From: Vandiemenella viatica
Taxonomy: Eukaryota; Arthropoda; Insecta; Orthoptera; Morabidae
Direction: 5' to 3'
NCBI GenBank assembly: GCA_031002005.1
Contig: CM061920.1
Location: 52,492,610-52,556,609, forward strand
DNA length: 64,000 nt
Part shown: piece after piece, positions 22,900 through 34,340 of the stretch
Position numbering within the stretch: position 1 is the stretch's first letter
How the letters are laid out: the number at the start of each line of letters is the position of its first letter
Notes under the pieces: model-generated
Databases searched by the model: none
What the model was told of the DNA's origin: nothing
What the model saw: only the letters and a program-made list of their open reading frames with translations
Translations under genes and position numbers: made by a program

Positions 22900-23110
22900 A
22901 AAAATTATTCTCGGGTGTTCTGTCGGATAAGTTCTGCCATACACTACGTTTCGACGTGTCTTCATCAGGTGATATGCTACTGAGAGTCTGAGACGACGCC
23001 TCACCAGCAGTTGGTGACGTGTTGTCGCTGTAATTACTTCACCTGATGAAGACAAGTCGAAACCTCGTGTATGGCAGAATTTATCCGACAGAACACTCGA
23101 AAAATTTTTA
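22900..23110. repeat. Large fold-back with ~70-bp arms
   Basis: The left arm (22900-22972) and right arm (23039-23110) are inverted copies: TGTTCTGTCGGATAAGTTCT on the left is answered by its complement on the right, and TTCATCAGGTGA by TCACCTGATGAAG. The spacer is about 66 bp. A related single copy without a partner lies at 42427-42490. Each arm, read outward from the spacer, contains CTGATGA, a short stem and GAAAC. Confidence 0.85.
23043..23063 (+). ncRNA. Hammerhead-ribozyme-like core (degenerate)
   Basis: CTGATGA (23043-23049) is followed by an extra A, a GAC/GTC mini-stem and GAAAC (23059-23063). These are the two conserved strands of a hammerhead core in the right order. The other arm carries the same core on the minus strand (CTGATGA at 22968-22962, GAAAC at 22952-22948). 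The copy at 42427-42459 replaces the mini-stem with a different pairing (ACAG/CTGT). The helix III/cleavage position reads GTG rather than a cleavable NUH, and helix I pairing is poor, so activity is doubtful. Confidence 0.3.
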
Positions 23111-23132
23111 TCGCGTTTTCAACAGTTTCGTA

Positions 23133-24000
23133 CAGTGGTGGAAATATTTATTGCATCACCATTTGTTACGTCTTAATTTTGTCTTTGACAGCTGTTTGCT
23201 TGACGTTATACTAGTCCATTGTTGTTAAAGTTTTGGTGACGTATTCTTGCCTCTATAGTTTGACTTCCTATTGCATATTTCCCAACAATACACACATATT
23301 TGTTGTCATTGTCTTCACTTTACAAGTAAGCAGCATTTATACAGTCATTCTTTGTTGAGACACTCCAGTGTAAAGATGGGCAGATCAGTGGAATTAACAC
23401 CAAAGCAGAAAGCGGCAATACTTACTTATTCGTCAGTTGGTTTAAGCACAAGAAAGATAGCCTCTAAGACTGGTTTCAATCAGTCTACGATTTTGAGGTT
23501 TCTGAAAAAGTACAGAGAGACAGGAAAAGTTGATCGTGAGAAAGGAAGAGGTAGAAAAAGGGCGTCTACTGCGAAACAGGATTGGATATTAAAAAGAATT
23601 ACTCTCGGTAATCGTCGCCCGTCATCAGCTGAACTAAAGCGAGAGTGGGAAGAAATGTGTGACGTTTCAGTAACCAGTAGAACTGTACGAAGCAGACTAC
23701 TGGAAGCTGGACTCGCTGCCCGTCGTCCTAGAAAGAAGCCTTTATTGACCAAAAAAATGCGACAACAGCGGCTAAAGTGGGCAAAAGAATATGTAAAATG
23801 GACCCCGGAGATGTGGAACAGAGTAATCTTTTCAGAGGAGTCCAAATTTAATCTGCATGGTTCCGAGGGAAAAGTGTTCGTGCGTCGAAGAAAAGGTGAA
23901 GAATTTTTACCTTCGTGTATAACACAAACCGTCAAACATCCACAAGGAAAATGGTCTGGGGATTCATTTCCAGCTGTGGAGTAGGTCATGAAGTCCAGAC
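23133..24000 (+). mobile_element. Tc1-type element, 3' truncated
   Basis: It starts at CAGTGGTGGAAATATTTATT directly after a TA (23131-23132), as Tc1 elements do. A transposase gene follows in the same orientation. Similarity stops near 24000, before the end of the gene, and no inverted right end was found. The element is truncated, and unrelated sequence follows. Confidence 0.8.
23376..23984 (+). pseudogene. Tc1-type transposase, truncated and frameshifted
   Basis: From MGRSVELTPKQKAAILTYSS the frame encodes a paired-type DNA-binding region: a first helix-turn-helix (LSTRKIASKTGFNQSTILRF) and a GRGRKR linker. A second helix-turn-helix follows (VTSRTVRSRLLEAGLAARRP). The first catalytic block is WNRVIFSEESKFNLHGS. 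Relatives usually have an aspartate (FSDES) where this copy has glutamate. After TQTVKHPQGK a one-base shift leads into MVWGFISSCGVGHE in another frame, and the rest of the domain is missing. The upstream ATG at 23271 in the same frame lies outside the conserved protein and is not the likely start. Confidence 0.85.
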
Positions 24001-24214
24001 GACCTACTCCATTTAATTGTTTTTCTCCGCCACTTCTCTTTTGAGTTTGTGCGATATGAGCTGTATTGGATTGTACTGGCAATAAGGGGAAAACTGATAC
24101 TTCATGCCCTCTTTCATTTGCCAGTATATCCTGCTCATAGATTCTATAGGTTCTTCTTTATTCAAGCGAATCTTCTCTAGCATCTCAGCTCTTGTTTCTA
24201 TTGGCGAATAGGAA

Positions 24215-24453
24215 CCGAGCCTGGCGGGTGAACAGTTAATGCTCTGGCCTCGCATTCGGGAGGACTGCGGTTCGAATCCCTGTCCGGGCATCCAAATTTG
24301 GGTTTTCCATGGTTTCCCCAAATCACTTCAGGCGAATGCCTGGATACTTCCTTTAAAATACCATAGCCGAATTCCTTCCCGTTCCTTGTCCACAGTCCCA
24401 TCCTGCCTCTAATGACCTCGACGACAACGAGGCATAAAGCCGTAAAAAAAAAA
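24215..24453 (+). mobile_element. tRNA-derived SINE, copy 2
   Basis: Same family as 21261-21496, with the B box GGTTCGAATCCC intact and the A box decayed (GGTGAACAGTTAATGC). It is flanked by GGCGAATAGGAA (24203-24214) and GCCGAATAGGAA (24454-24465), a 12-bp target duplication with one mismatch. Confidence 0.92.
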
Positions 24454-24465
24454 GCCGAATAGGAA

Positions 24466-27400
24466 ATTTTCTTTTTTGTTAGCCAAGCAGCTTTCAGTAT
24501 TCCGGTTGTTGGAGCTCAGTTTATGAATGACTGCGCAGTGATATTTGATGTCGATAACAATGATAGAACCTTTCTCCAACAGATGAAAAAAAACCGTTCA
24601 GAAATCTGTTTTTTTTTTTGTGTCGTGGTATTTGTTTCTGAATGGTAATCTTCAGATATGTCGGTTTTACGTACTGCAACTATATACTAACTTTCCCTTC
24701 TGTAGAAAGCTAGTCATTGCTAACCCAACATGCAAGACAATCAGCCAGTCCCCACTTTGGCTCGAATTCTGCCAGATATATTTTAGAGAATGATTTTGAG
24801 TTACCCTAGTAAAAAAAAAAGGGTTGCGTGGCACCTTAACTACACAGAGTTCAATTTTACACAAAGCTTATTATAAAAGCCACTTCTCCGTTCGGCTTAA
24901 GTAAAAATCACCTACCATCACTCTAACACCTGTATTCAAATCCTTTACTGTTCGACATGAATCTTACAGATTGTACAGATTCTGTAAAATTAATTTTCTT
25001 TATTAATCTTTTTCTTAATTTTTATCACCACTGTCGCAAAATTAGTGTACTGTCCTCCTGACAACATCTCCGTTAAGTTGTTAGGTTTCGTTGTTTCACA
25101 TTTTTCCTTGGAGAAACAAACTTGGGTGATTTTTCCATAACGACACACGCTATTGACAGTTCTCAAACCAACACCACAAGCTGCAGCGCAATTAGTTTCT
25201 ACATTCTCCATATTGTTTCGGCATTATGATCGTTCTTTCTGGTAACAAATCACCGCTGTTTTTTATTTCATTACTATCAAGTATGTCCATCTGTTTCCAT
25301 TCTTTCCTCACCAGGGTTCATATCGATGACAAAATTTCACCATGATTGGCAACAATAAGATTGAAATAGGGCCTATTGATATAAATTATGAACAATAAAT
25401 TTGCTCTGCCGAGGAAACACTTTTTCAGCCGTGATGGTTCTGCTGTCGACGAGTCTCGTCGGAGTCTTTAGTCCGGAATAAGTGTCTTTCTTCCTGACCG
25501 TCCATCTTACTAGCACGATACTCTTACTGAATAAATTACCCTAATTATACATTACTTCACTTAATTATGTAAGGCAGAATTATCACACTAAAGTACTAGG
25601 CTATGGTTCATAAGCAACTAAAACGAATAGTTTAATATGGCATGTAAAAATTGCACGCCACTAATATCAAAACACCATTTCTGGAACAGGCTCACCCTCA
25701 CACTGACGCACTTTACAATTAATATTCACCCGTTAACACATTTTTGTGTGTTGAGCTGGAGGCTAAGGATCCAGGGCAGGGTAGCGAGCTGTTGACGCAC
25801 TGAACGCTCACGTAGCTTTGTTTTTTTAGTTGCAATGTGATTCCTAAAGTGGTTCCTCCAGACATCCCAGTGGTCATTGTGACCGCTGAGAGGGTGTGTG
25901 GCAAATTAAAATTTATTAGAGTGTGCGTAGTAATATGGGGATGACATCCGCGATAAGATTAATATAAGTAAAATAATAATGATACCTTTCATTATTATTA
26001 ATCAGTGAATTGGTAATGAATTTACGTCTCTCTTCTTCACCGTCTTTTTCCAACATTATCGCTCGGCTGTCGTTGGTGATTTTACTTATCGTTAGCATAG
26101 ACAGATTTGAAGCTTTTTTTTTAACACCACATGCTCTGGCTAACGCCAATCATTTTATACCCACTGCCAGGTCGTATTACGTCGTATTGAGCAATTGAAG
26201 TGTTGCCATCTGTCTGTGAAATGTGTAATTTTAGGTGGAGAATGGGGACCATATTCGCTTTGTAGGCTGGGGAAAACCGCCTAAAAACCGGAGTCAAGCC
26301 GGCTGTACGCGGGGGCCAGGGTCGTGCCCGGCCCCGTTGTACCTCCCACATCTAGTGTACGGCGTCTCAGCGCAGTCACACTGGCGGATTGGTTGTGACC
26401 TGACTAAATATAAGTATATATATGTATGAAAAATACAAGTAAAGGCAAGCATCGCAAGATGGGAGTCGGACTGACCACGGCAATCTATCTTAATATCCAT
26501 GTAGGTTGTAGCGTCTGCTTTTAGGGAAAGTGAATTCTGGATCATACTGTTTAATGAATAACAAAATTATCGAGTTGGAATATCAAATAATAATGAATTT
26601 TTAGCTAGCCACATGAAATATTATTGGAATTAATAGGAGAACTGAAAAGTGGGTGTACAATTTATTACAACTTGATCACTGTGAAATTACGCAAACATGA
26701 AGTTTGTTTTATTCTGATGTAAAAAATTACATATCATTGAATGTCTTTAATGTCAAACAGTTAGAGCAATATCTCTAGGTCAGTTACTGGGTGGAATCGA
26801 TTGCAGAAGTTTTTGTCGTGAGCGAAGATTTACCGATGTACTCCTGGGGAGGTCAGAGGACCCTCACATGAATGGCACCACGGGGTTCTGCTGTTGTCCC
26901 CCGCCGGTGTCCAGGCCTGTCGAGCTGCGAGCCCTCTTCCACCACACAGAGCAGTGCAGGTTACGTGCTGCTTGATCAGATGAGGATCTGAACCAGAGTG
27001 TCTTCTCTTACCTTCTTCCGCTCCAAGCAACACTCTCTATGCCTTTCAGTGCAATGTGTCGTCCGGCCCTTGGCGAATTAAAGCACTCTGTGCCAAATTA
27101 CCAGCACCTGATAGGCTCACAGAACAAACAAAAAACACCATAACGTTAATAAATTGTTGGCCACTTCTCTATTGGCTGGATCATCTCCCACCACTTTCTG
27201 AAAGCGCCTCTTTACTAGGAAACAGCACTAGGGTACATTTTCGGTTGTCGGCACCAGTTAATGGTATTTGGCAGGCCTTTTCCGAACGTGCCTCAAAGAG
27301 AAAGCAAGCCTTCGTTATTTATGGTATAGTTCACTATAAATTCACTGAATGTCCAAAGTCAGGTAGAATGTTTTTATTCAACCACCGAATGTGGAACTCT

Positions 27401-28736
27401 GGATGCTTTTGTTTCCTTCACGTATCTGTTCGTTTGGCATGCCGTACCACCAACGTTCATACATACCATGGGAACACTTGGTGCTTAATGACACTGTACT
27501 TTTTAATTCATTACAAGGTTTAAACGGGAACGGAATCTTGCCGCTACATGCTACAGTTGTAATAAAAGTTCATCTTTGCAGATGTAGAGGTTCGGTAATT
27601 AACATCCGCAGAAGCGGAGGTGGAAAAATAAATTTAAAATTTTACTAACAAATAAAATAAACATAAGTCTTTTAGTAAACAAATATTACATTGGGGGAAG
27701 GGTGGGGGGGGGGGGAGTTAGGAAGGAACTACAAACTTCTTTCATAAAATTAACTCAATTAGTAAACTAAATTATGTTCTCATTAGAAAAAAATGTTATT
27801 AGGTCAGTTAGCCAAAGAAATACAAATTAGATACATTAAATTAACAAAAAGCAACTTACGGCAAAATTATATTTTCTACTGGAGCTTCAACACTCTATCG
27901 TAGCAAATTATATTTAATAAATAATGGTTTAGTTGCTTTATCTTCTTATCGGTTACAAAGTGGGTCATAAATTAAAGTGGCTCCATTAAAAAGTTGTTTG
28001 CTTGTTATCAAAGCTGACTGAGGCAACATAGATGCATACCGCATACCCAGTAGCTTGAAATTTTGTGTTCATTTTTCACCACGGTAAAGGGTTCTTGGTT
28101 ATTTTCCAGGAAATGTGTGCTTTATCTCTGTACCATCTATGCAATAAACTTTGGCAAACGAGTCAGAGTAACCTTATAAGCTTAAGGAACATTTGATGAA
28201 AGTTCATTGCAACATAAAAGGTGAACAGCTAACTTTATTAAAACATTCAAAGAAAAATATTTTAAAAGACAGAGGTTAGGGACAATATATGAACGATATG
28301 GCGATGGACTGTGTGCATCTTAAAACATTTCCTTCCAAAGCCACACACCAATAATGAGAATGTATTCTACCAGCTGAAGTGAGGTGACTTGCATTGTGCT
28401 GCATAATCCAATTTTCAATATTATATGAAGATCCCATTAATAATACAGCACAAAGGACTGACAAAATGGCTCAGTTTGTAGTAAATTCTTTATGCAATTA
28501 TTTTAAAAAAATTGAATACTCTACTCATCAACGATTTGTTCCTCAGTTTAATTCATAAAATGATGTGGATTATGTGACTGACGTACCTTCAAACTTAATG
28601 AAACCAATTCGAAGCTACAAGGTGACAAGTTAAATTATAATAGCATTTGGTGCAAAAACATTAATTTTTCCAATATGCAGTTATGTAGAATTATTTCACT
28701 TGGGGGTTCATAGTCAGGTTTTTGCTATAAGAAGGG
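24466..28736. other. Long stretch without a firmly assignable gene
   Basis: No gene can be supported. Minor items: a minus-strand frame at 24990-25211 (NCAAACGVGLRTVNSVCRYGK) looks like a helix-turn-helix N-terminus of a transposase-type protein, but no catalytic part follows. A GC-rich segment at 26230-26370 reads like a dispersed repeat. A G homopolymer lies at 27696-27717. The open frame at 27056-27523 has no family similarity or splice context. Confidence 0.4.
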
Positions 28737-28744
28737 GTTCATGG

Positions 28745-29012
28745 CAGTGTCGGATCTACGAATTTTCTGAGCCGCGACAAAAACTTAAGGTTGCCGCCCT
28801 TCAAACATGAATTTGCCACCTGGGGAAGCAAGGGGCTATTTTTTGATTTTGCCTCCCCCCCCCTTCTAAGGTTTTCACTCATGGCAGTACATTTAAAAAA
28901 AAAAAATGTAACCGCACCACTAATTTGCCATTTATTACCCTTACAAACAAGGTTTTGTCGCCCCCTAGAACTTGCGCCAGGGGCCACTGCCTCGGTGCTA
29001 GATCTGGCTCTG
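28745..29012. mobile_element. hAT-type MITE (268 bp)
   Basis: The ends are inverted with some decay: the left is CAGTGTCGGATCTA and the right reads inward CAGAGCCAGATCTA. The 8-bp flanks are GTTCATGG (28737-28744) and ATTCATGG (29013-29020), 7 of 8 identical. The interior is homopolymer-rich and non-coding. Confidence 0.72.
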
Positions 29013-29020
29013 ATTCATGG

Positions 29021-30299
29021 GCATAGTGTTAGGGGGAAAACTGTATTAGAGAGTGCAAAATGAGAGTGGGCCCAAGTGAGTCAATGGCTCGCTTGCAGCC
29101 ACCCACCAGTTTGCCTGGCCATAGAAATTCAGGATGAGGACAAAGTAGAGAAATCATAATATGAAATTGAATAATTAATACAATATGTGGAGGTGGAGGA
29201 AATTACACTTAGGGGGCATCCATAAATTATGTGAGGTGTTTTCCAGATTTCCGGAACCCCCCTCCCCCCTCTGGTGAGATCTGGTACGTGAGGACACCCA
29301 CCCACCCCCCCTAGAAATCGCCCTCGCAACTTTTAAAGGTCTCACTCCCTTCCAAAGCCGGTTACACCCACCCCCCTTTTCAACAAAATACCCCCTAAAA
29401 TCGACTTTTGCGTCATTTGTAGACCTTTTTTTGCTGTGATAGTAGAAGGAAAAGAGGGAAATACTGTAGAAAGTTTTAGTCTAGGAGAAAGAAATAAGTG
29501 AAGTTGCAGGCTATTAAAATTTTGTGAAAAATGCAAACCTATCATAGCAGACATTCTTTTGAAGAATCGTACACAAAGGATACACACCCGGAAACATACA
29601 GATGACAGGTATTAGCTAGATTACATCATGGCTAAACACAACTTCAGAAACCAAGTTAGATTGTAAAGCATACCTGGGATTTGATACAGGCAAGAAATTC
29701 AGGCTAAAATTCCAGAGAATAAAGAAGCAGCATAGACATAAAAAACTTTAAATTTTAAAATTGAAAGAATCCACAAGGGATTTAGGTTTGCTGAGATTGT
29801 ATATTTGGATCTGATGAAAAACAGTGAAAAGGAATTTAAAAGAAGAACCAAACAAAATGAAGAGGGAGATAGTTAAAGCTGGTCAAGAAATAGTGGGCAT
29901 TTAGAAAGAAGCTGGCTGAAAACCATCGATCACAGAAGATGATGGATCAGAGAAGAAGATACAAAAATGCTCGGGATGGCACAAAAAAAGAGAAGTATAG
30001 ATACATAACTTTTATCTGTAGTGGGGCATTTCAGAGAAATGAATAAAAGATGTATAAACATAGGTGTTAATGGGGAAACCTCATTTAAGCTAAGAGGATA
30101 AAATTAACTGACGGAAGGAATTGAATGTGATAGTAAGAATACCTCTTAAGCCAAGAGGAACTGATGGAAAGAATACATAGACTGTATGATGGAGGTGGTT
30201 TTAAACAAGGTGTGCTGGAAATAGAATACAATGTTGACAAAGATTTAGTAAATCCTGTTTTAAGAACAGAATTTGACAGTTTTTGGTATTTGTATTATC
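29021..30299. other. Intergenic stretch with a MITE-like end
   Basis: AGGGGGCATCCATAAATTAT at 29211 resembles the end of a widespread inverted-repeat element class, but no partner end was found. The remainder to 30.3 kb is purine-rich and without a conserved frame. Confidence 0.35.
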
Positions 30300-30892
30300 G
30301 GTGATTTTTTCCATAGGCCTTGTTAAATCCATAAATTGTAGATTCAGTGTTCAGTAGCTTTTGTTTACATCCGTGTTTAACATCTAGTATCAATTTTCTT
30401 GTTTTAGCGTAACAGAATTTCACAGTAAGTTTATTTTGACTGCATTAGTTTTGTTTTGCAGTAAATTGTGAAGTTATTAAGTGACAGTGAACCATTTTTT
30501 TAAATAGAAAATCAGTACAGTTTAAACATATTGTATTTGTTTACATTTGAGGTTATGTCAGAATCGGAGTTCTAGGGTGTCAAATTTCATTGTAATTGTT
30601 TAAAAAGTTCTGTTGATATCATTTGTTTGTTTTTGTTGTAAGTCTTGTAGTTGATAAGTGTTTTAATTCACATTTCGGAAAAGTTTCAAGTGATTTACAT
30701 AGTATTTGTTTTAGCATTTTTCTTAGAATCCTACTTTTACTCTTCTTTGGCAACTGAAACATAAGTAGTTAATTAAATTAAACGTTTTAAAGTTTTTCTC
30801 CCAAGTTCTTAAGCTTTTTAAAGTAGTTTAAAAAGTAAACATTTTAAAGTTTGTATTCTCCTAAGTTATTAAGTTTTTCTGATTGTATCATA

Positions 30893-32080
30893 ATGGATAC
30901 TAAGTGTGGAAATTGCCGAAGACCAGTAAGAGGAGGAGTGACATGCTGGGACTGCGGGCACTGGTTTCACTGGGGGTGCAGCAATGTTACTAAGAGTGAC
31001 TCTTTTGTCAATATTGCCTGAAACTGTCACTCCTGCAGAATTAATAATCAGGAGCAGTGGATTCTGAAGCTCCAGTCAGATCTGGCATCTGCAGAGAGGG
31101 ATTTAAAGGCCCTGAAAGCAGAAAACTCGGTTCTTATGCTTAGGCAGAACAGTGAGTGGAGGGAAGTCAGCTCTGGCAGGAGAGGTAGGAAATGCTGTCT
31201 GTCTGATGGTTTCCAGCTGGAGACATCCATTGGAGGATCTGGATGGTGACTTTGAGGACCATCAAGTTGGACTGAATGATCTGGGATCTTGTAAAGTAAA
31301 AGGGAAAACTATTCAGGGGGTATCTAAACGTAGGAAGGTACTGTTACTTGGAAGCAGTCATGGGAGGGGAATCGGTGATGGTTCAGTCTGACTTGTGGCC
31401 AGATTATGAAATCAGCAGTATTTTTAAGCCAAATGCAGATCTTGTAAGTGTTGTAGCAAATGTGGAAGACTTAAGGAAATATTTCTTCAAAAGGAAGATT
31501 GTATTGTAATTGTAGGGGGACTAGGAAATAGTCTTGATAAGGACCTCAATTGTTCAATTGAGGAAAACGTTGCTCGCATTTCCAGGAACACATGGACTGA
31601 GCGTGGTGGTGTAACGGTTAGCGTTCTGGCCTCTCATCCGGGAGGATGCCGGTTCGAATCCCAGGCATCCAGATGTGGGTTTTCCATGGTTTTCCAAATC
31701 ACTCCAGGAAAAGGCCAGGATATTTCCTTCAAAGGGCCATGGCCAAATTCCTTCCCATTCCTTGCCCCCCCCCCATCCTTTCCCATCTGTTAAGAGACGT
31801 TAAGCAGTTAAAAAAAAACGACACACAAGGAACACACGCCAGATGAATGTGGGATTTGTAGGTTTGTTTGAGCAATATGATAAACCCTGGACAACATAAC
31901 ATTAGGCACACAAATGCATCTTTGGAAAGGGTTTAGTGGCAGCTAGCAAATTCACACATTGGTTTGATAGATGTGGCCTGCATTGGTAGGGACAGTTATA
32001 CTCGCCACAGACTCCTCTGAATTTCAGAGGGAATCTTTTGCTTCTTATTGCTGATGAGATCAGGGGATGCCAGGTGAGTG
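30893..32080 (+). pseudogene. LINE ORF1 with PHD finger and esterase-like domain
   Basis: From the ATG at 30893 a zinc-finger region reads CGNCRRPVRGGVTCWDCGHW then FHWGCSNVT...NCHSC, giving the Cys/His spacing of a PHD finger. A TGA at 31019-31021 replaces the expected Trp (family form WxCxxC). A heptad-like segment (QSDLASAERDLKALKAENSVL) follows. After frameshifts there is an esterase-like region (KVLLLGSSHGRGIG ... VGFVGLFEQYDKPW ... HTNASLERV ... HIGLIDV), resembling the SGNH-type domain of some CR1 ORF1 proteins. That domain is interrupted by a SINE at 31595-31827. The family protein is thought to bind element RNA in ribonucleoprotein particles. Confidence 0.68.
31595..31827 (+). mobile_element. 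tRNA-derived SINE, copy 3 (inside LINE ORF1)
   Basis: Same SINE family: A box GGTGTAACGGTTAGCG, B box GGTTCGAATCCC, and an A-rich tail. The duplications are AGGAACACATG (31584-31594) and AGGAACACACG (31828-31838), 10 of 11 identical. Excising it with one duplication rejoins the ORF1 frame as ...ISRNT-RQMNVGFVG.... The insertion is therefore younger than the LINE. Confidence 0.93.
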
Positions 32081-32149
32081 AAAGAGGTATTCCTGTTATA
32101 AGTGGTGTTAAGTTGCGGCCTTTTTAGGGAAAATAAATGTATTAAGATG

Positions 32150-33560
32150 TCTAAAAGAAATTGATGTCTAAAAGAAATTAACGTCTCTCCTCATCAAAAC
32201 TTATTGAAATTAGAAATTCCATCTGACATACAAGTATGTACTAATAAAGCAAACAATTTAAATTCATTGAATCAAAGTGCTCAGACCACTATTCTCCATC
32301 AAAATATAAGGGGAATATTTACTAAAACTAATGACATTACATTATGCCTAGAAAAGTCAAAATTCCAGAAATTTCAATGTAGATGTTTTATGCATATCAG
32401 AACATCATATTTCCGACACAGGAATATCTCAGCTGTCCATCCCAAATTACAAACTAAGTTCTCATTTCTGTAGATGTAAAATGGAGAAAGGGGGAGTTGC
32501 CATTTTTGTTAAAAATAATATTCAATGCAACAGTGTAGATGTAAGTATTGTATAGAACAACACTTTGAATGCTGTGTTACTAAACTAGAATGTGGTAAGG
32601 AAGAGCACATAGTAATAGCAATTTACAGGGCCCCCTCAGGAAATTTTAGACTATTTTTATCTCAGAGTCTTTGCTACTATGTTTCAAAAATAAGAAACAA
32701 ATAGTTTTATGTGGACATTTCTCAATCACAGCAATGGGAGGCTAGATATGGAAGCCTTGACATTGTCTTTTAACTTAACGGCACTTGCAAATTTGCCTAC
32801 CAGAATACAAAATAATGGCAGGACTGCAATTGATATTTTTTTATGGATATTTCTCAGTACAGTAACTACAACATACTCTCAGTAATAAATGGTATCTCGG
32901 ATCATGATGCCCAGCTGTTATGTCGCAAGTCCAGAAACACTATTAAACAGATAAAGAAAAGCTGGGTATACAGAAGAAATATTAATGAAAACAATATAAA
33001 ACATTTCATAGATTCCTTAAATAATGAATAATGGTCAGAAGTTTACAATGCACAGGGTGTTAATGAAATATATTGAGAAAGGAATCAAATTTTTCTAACA
33101 CTTTTCAAAGGAAGTTTAAAAAAAAGGAAAGTTATCAATACTACAAACAATGAACTGGGTAAGCGATGGATAACAAAGGGTATTAGAGTATCTTGTAAAA
33201 CAAAAAGGGACCTATGCTTAAAAGTAAGAGAATCGGATAGCTATACTCTGAAAGCTCATTATAAACTTTATTCTAAAATACTAAGAAATGTAATAAGAAA
33301 GGCCAAGAAGAGGTATATATCAGAGAAAACGGACAATTCAGGCAATAAGATGAAAACTATATGGAATATAATTAAAAATGAAACAGGAAAATCTGTAAAT
33401 CACTCTAAAGACAAAAAAATAGAACAAAATGGATCTGTTTATAGTGAAGTAGGGGAAGTTTGTAAAATAGTCAACAAACATTTTACTTCAGTTGTAGAGA
33501 AATTATGCATAGAAAAACAATCGCCACATAGTGCCCTAAGGCTTCTTCAGACTGCTTTTC
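32150..33560 (+). pseudogene. LINE ORF2, endonuclease part only
   Basis: The apurinic-endonuclease-like domain is seen as LHQNIRGIFTKTNDI at about 32295, KMEKGGVAIFVKNNI near 32480, and the SDH motif in NGISDHDAQLL near 32895. It is followed by the linker typical of these proteins (ENNIKHFIDSLNNE, WITKGIRVSCKTKRDL, IIKNETGKSVNHS, HFTSVVEKL, SALRLLQTAFPG). Frame changes and stops occur near 32350, 32560, 32700 and 33030. The reverse transcriptase that should follow is absent. The family enzyme nicks the target and copies RNA; this copy cannot. Confidence 0.72.
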
Positions 33561-33599
33561 CAGGCCACGCAATTCCCTTAAACTACGAACCGGTGAAAT

Positions 33600-34340
33600 A
33601 TGAATGGAAATTTTCATCTGACCTTTGGTTTGTGAGCACCTGATAGCATCCCAGATGTGTTACATCGAGGTGACATCAGGCGAATTTTGTAGCCAAGACA
33701 TAGTGGATTCACTAGCATGCTCCTCAAACCACTGTAACATGATTCTGGCCTTTGTAGGTGCCATCATTGACATGAAGGGATGCAGGTGGTCCTTAATAAT
33801 TTTCTTGTAGTCCACAGTTGTCATGGTGCCTGGAAGCCCAGGTGAATGTTTCCCATAACATAATACTGCCTCCACTGGCCTGCGTCCTTGGGATGTGTGT
33901 GTTTCCATCTTTTCATCTGGAGGACACTGTATCTGGACACGATCATCTACCTGGTGTAACAAGGAAAGTGATTTGTCCAACCTGACAACATGCTTACATT
34001 GTTCCAATCTCGATCTCGCGCCTTCTGCAATCGTAATTAATAATGTTAGGTCAACATGGGAATATGTAGGGTTGTCTGCTGTGGTGCCCCATGTTCAACA
34101 ATGTGCTCTGAACATTGTGCTCCAAAACACTTATGCCTGCACCAGAATTTATACTCTGCTGTCAGATCAGTCACAGATAGGCCCCTTTCCTGCTTTACAG
34201 TGGGCAAGCCTCACACCTCCACGTTCTGTGATGAGAAGTACATGTGCGCACCTTTTCACCTACTCATAGTTTCACTGTCTTCCAGCCACTTTACACAGAT
34301 GCTCACTACAGTAACACGTGAAAAACCGACCAGTCTCGCT
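33600..34340 (-). pseudogene. Tc1-like transposase remnant
   Basis: Read on the minus strand, fragments in alternating frames match a Tc1-group transposase: an HVDDRVQIQCPPDEKMETHTSQ region, GRR.WRQYYVMGNIHLG, KKIIKDHLHPFMSMM, ARIMLQWFEEHASES and LQNSPDVTSM. These parallel the DGRVRVWR..., SVMVWG..., WFEEH... and PPNSPDLNPIEHLW blocks. The frame shifts at least three times. The final aspartate/asparagine-proline block is only partly kept. Terminal inverted repeats were not located. It lies just 3' of the truncated LINE. Confidence 0.6.

Larger units (their letters stand above)
30300..33560 (+). mobile_element. Jockey/CR1-superfamily LINE with PHD-finger ORF1, 3' truncated
   Basis: A plus-strand non-LTR retrotransposon consisting of an apparent 5' untranslated region (to 30892), ORF1 (30893-32080) and the endonuclease part of ORF2 (about 32150-33560). 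Similarity ends just before the reverse-transcriptase domain, unlike the usual 5' truncation of LINEs, so the 3' half was lost later. A SINE sits in ORF1. It is a different family from the CR1/L2-like LINE at 13.8 and 50 kb. Confidence 0.72.

Noticed and set aside
23480..24082. 200-codon minus-strand frame
   Set aside because: Antisense to the Tc1 transposase, whose domain order is clear on the plus strand.
27056..27523. 155-codon open frame, initially considered as a host exon
   Set aside because: No splice borders in phase, no recognisable family, and the composition looks like random sequence.
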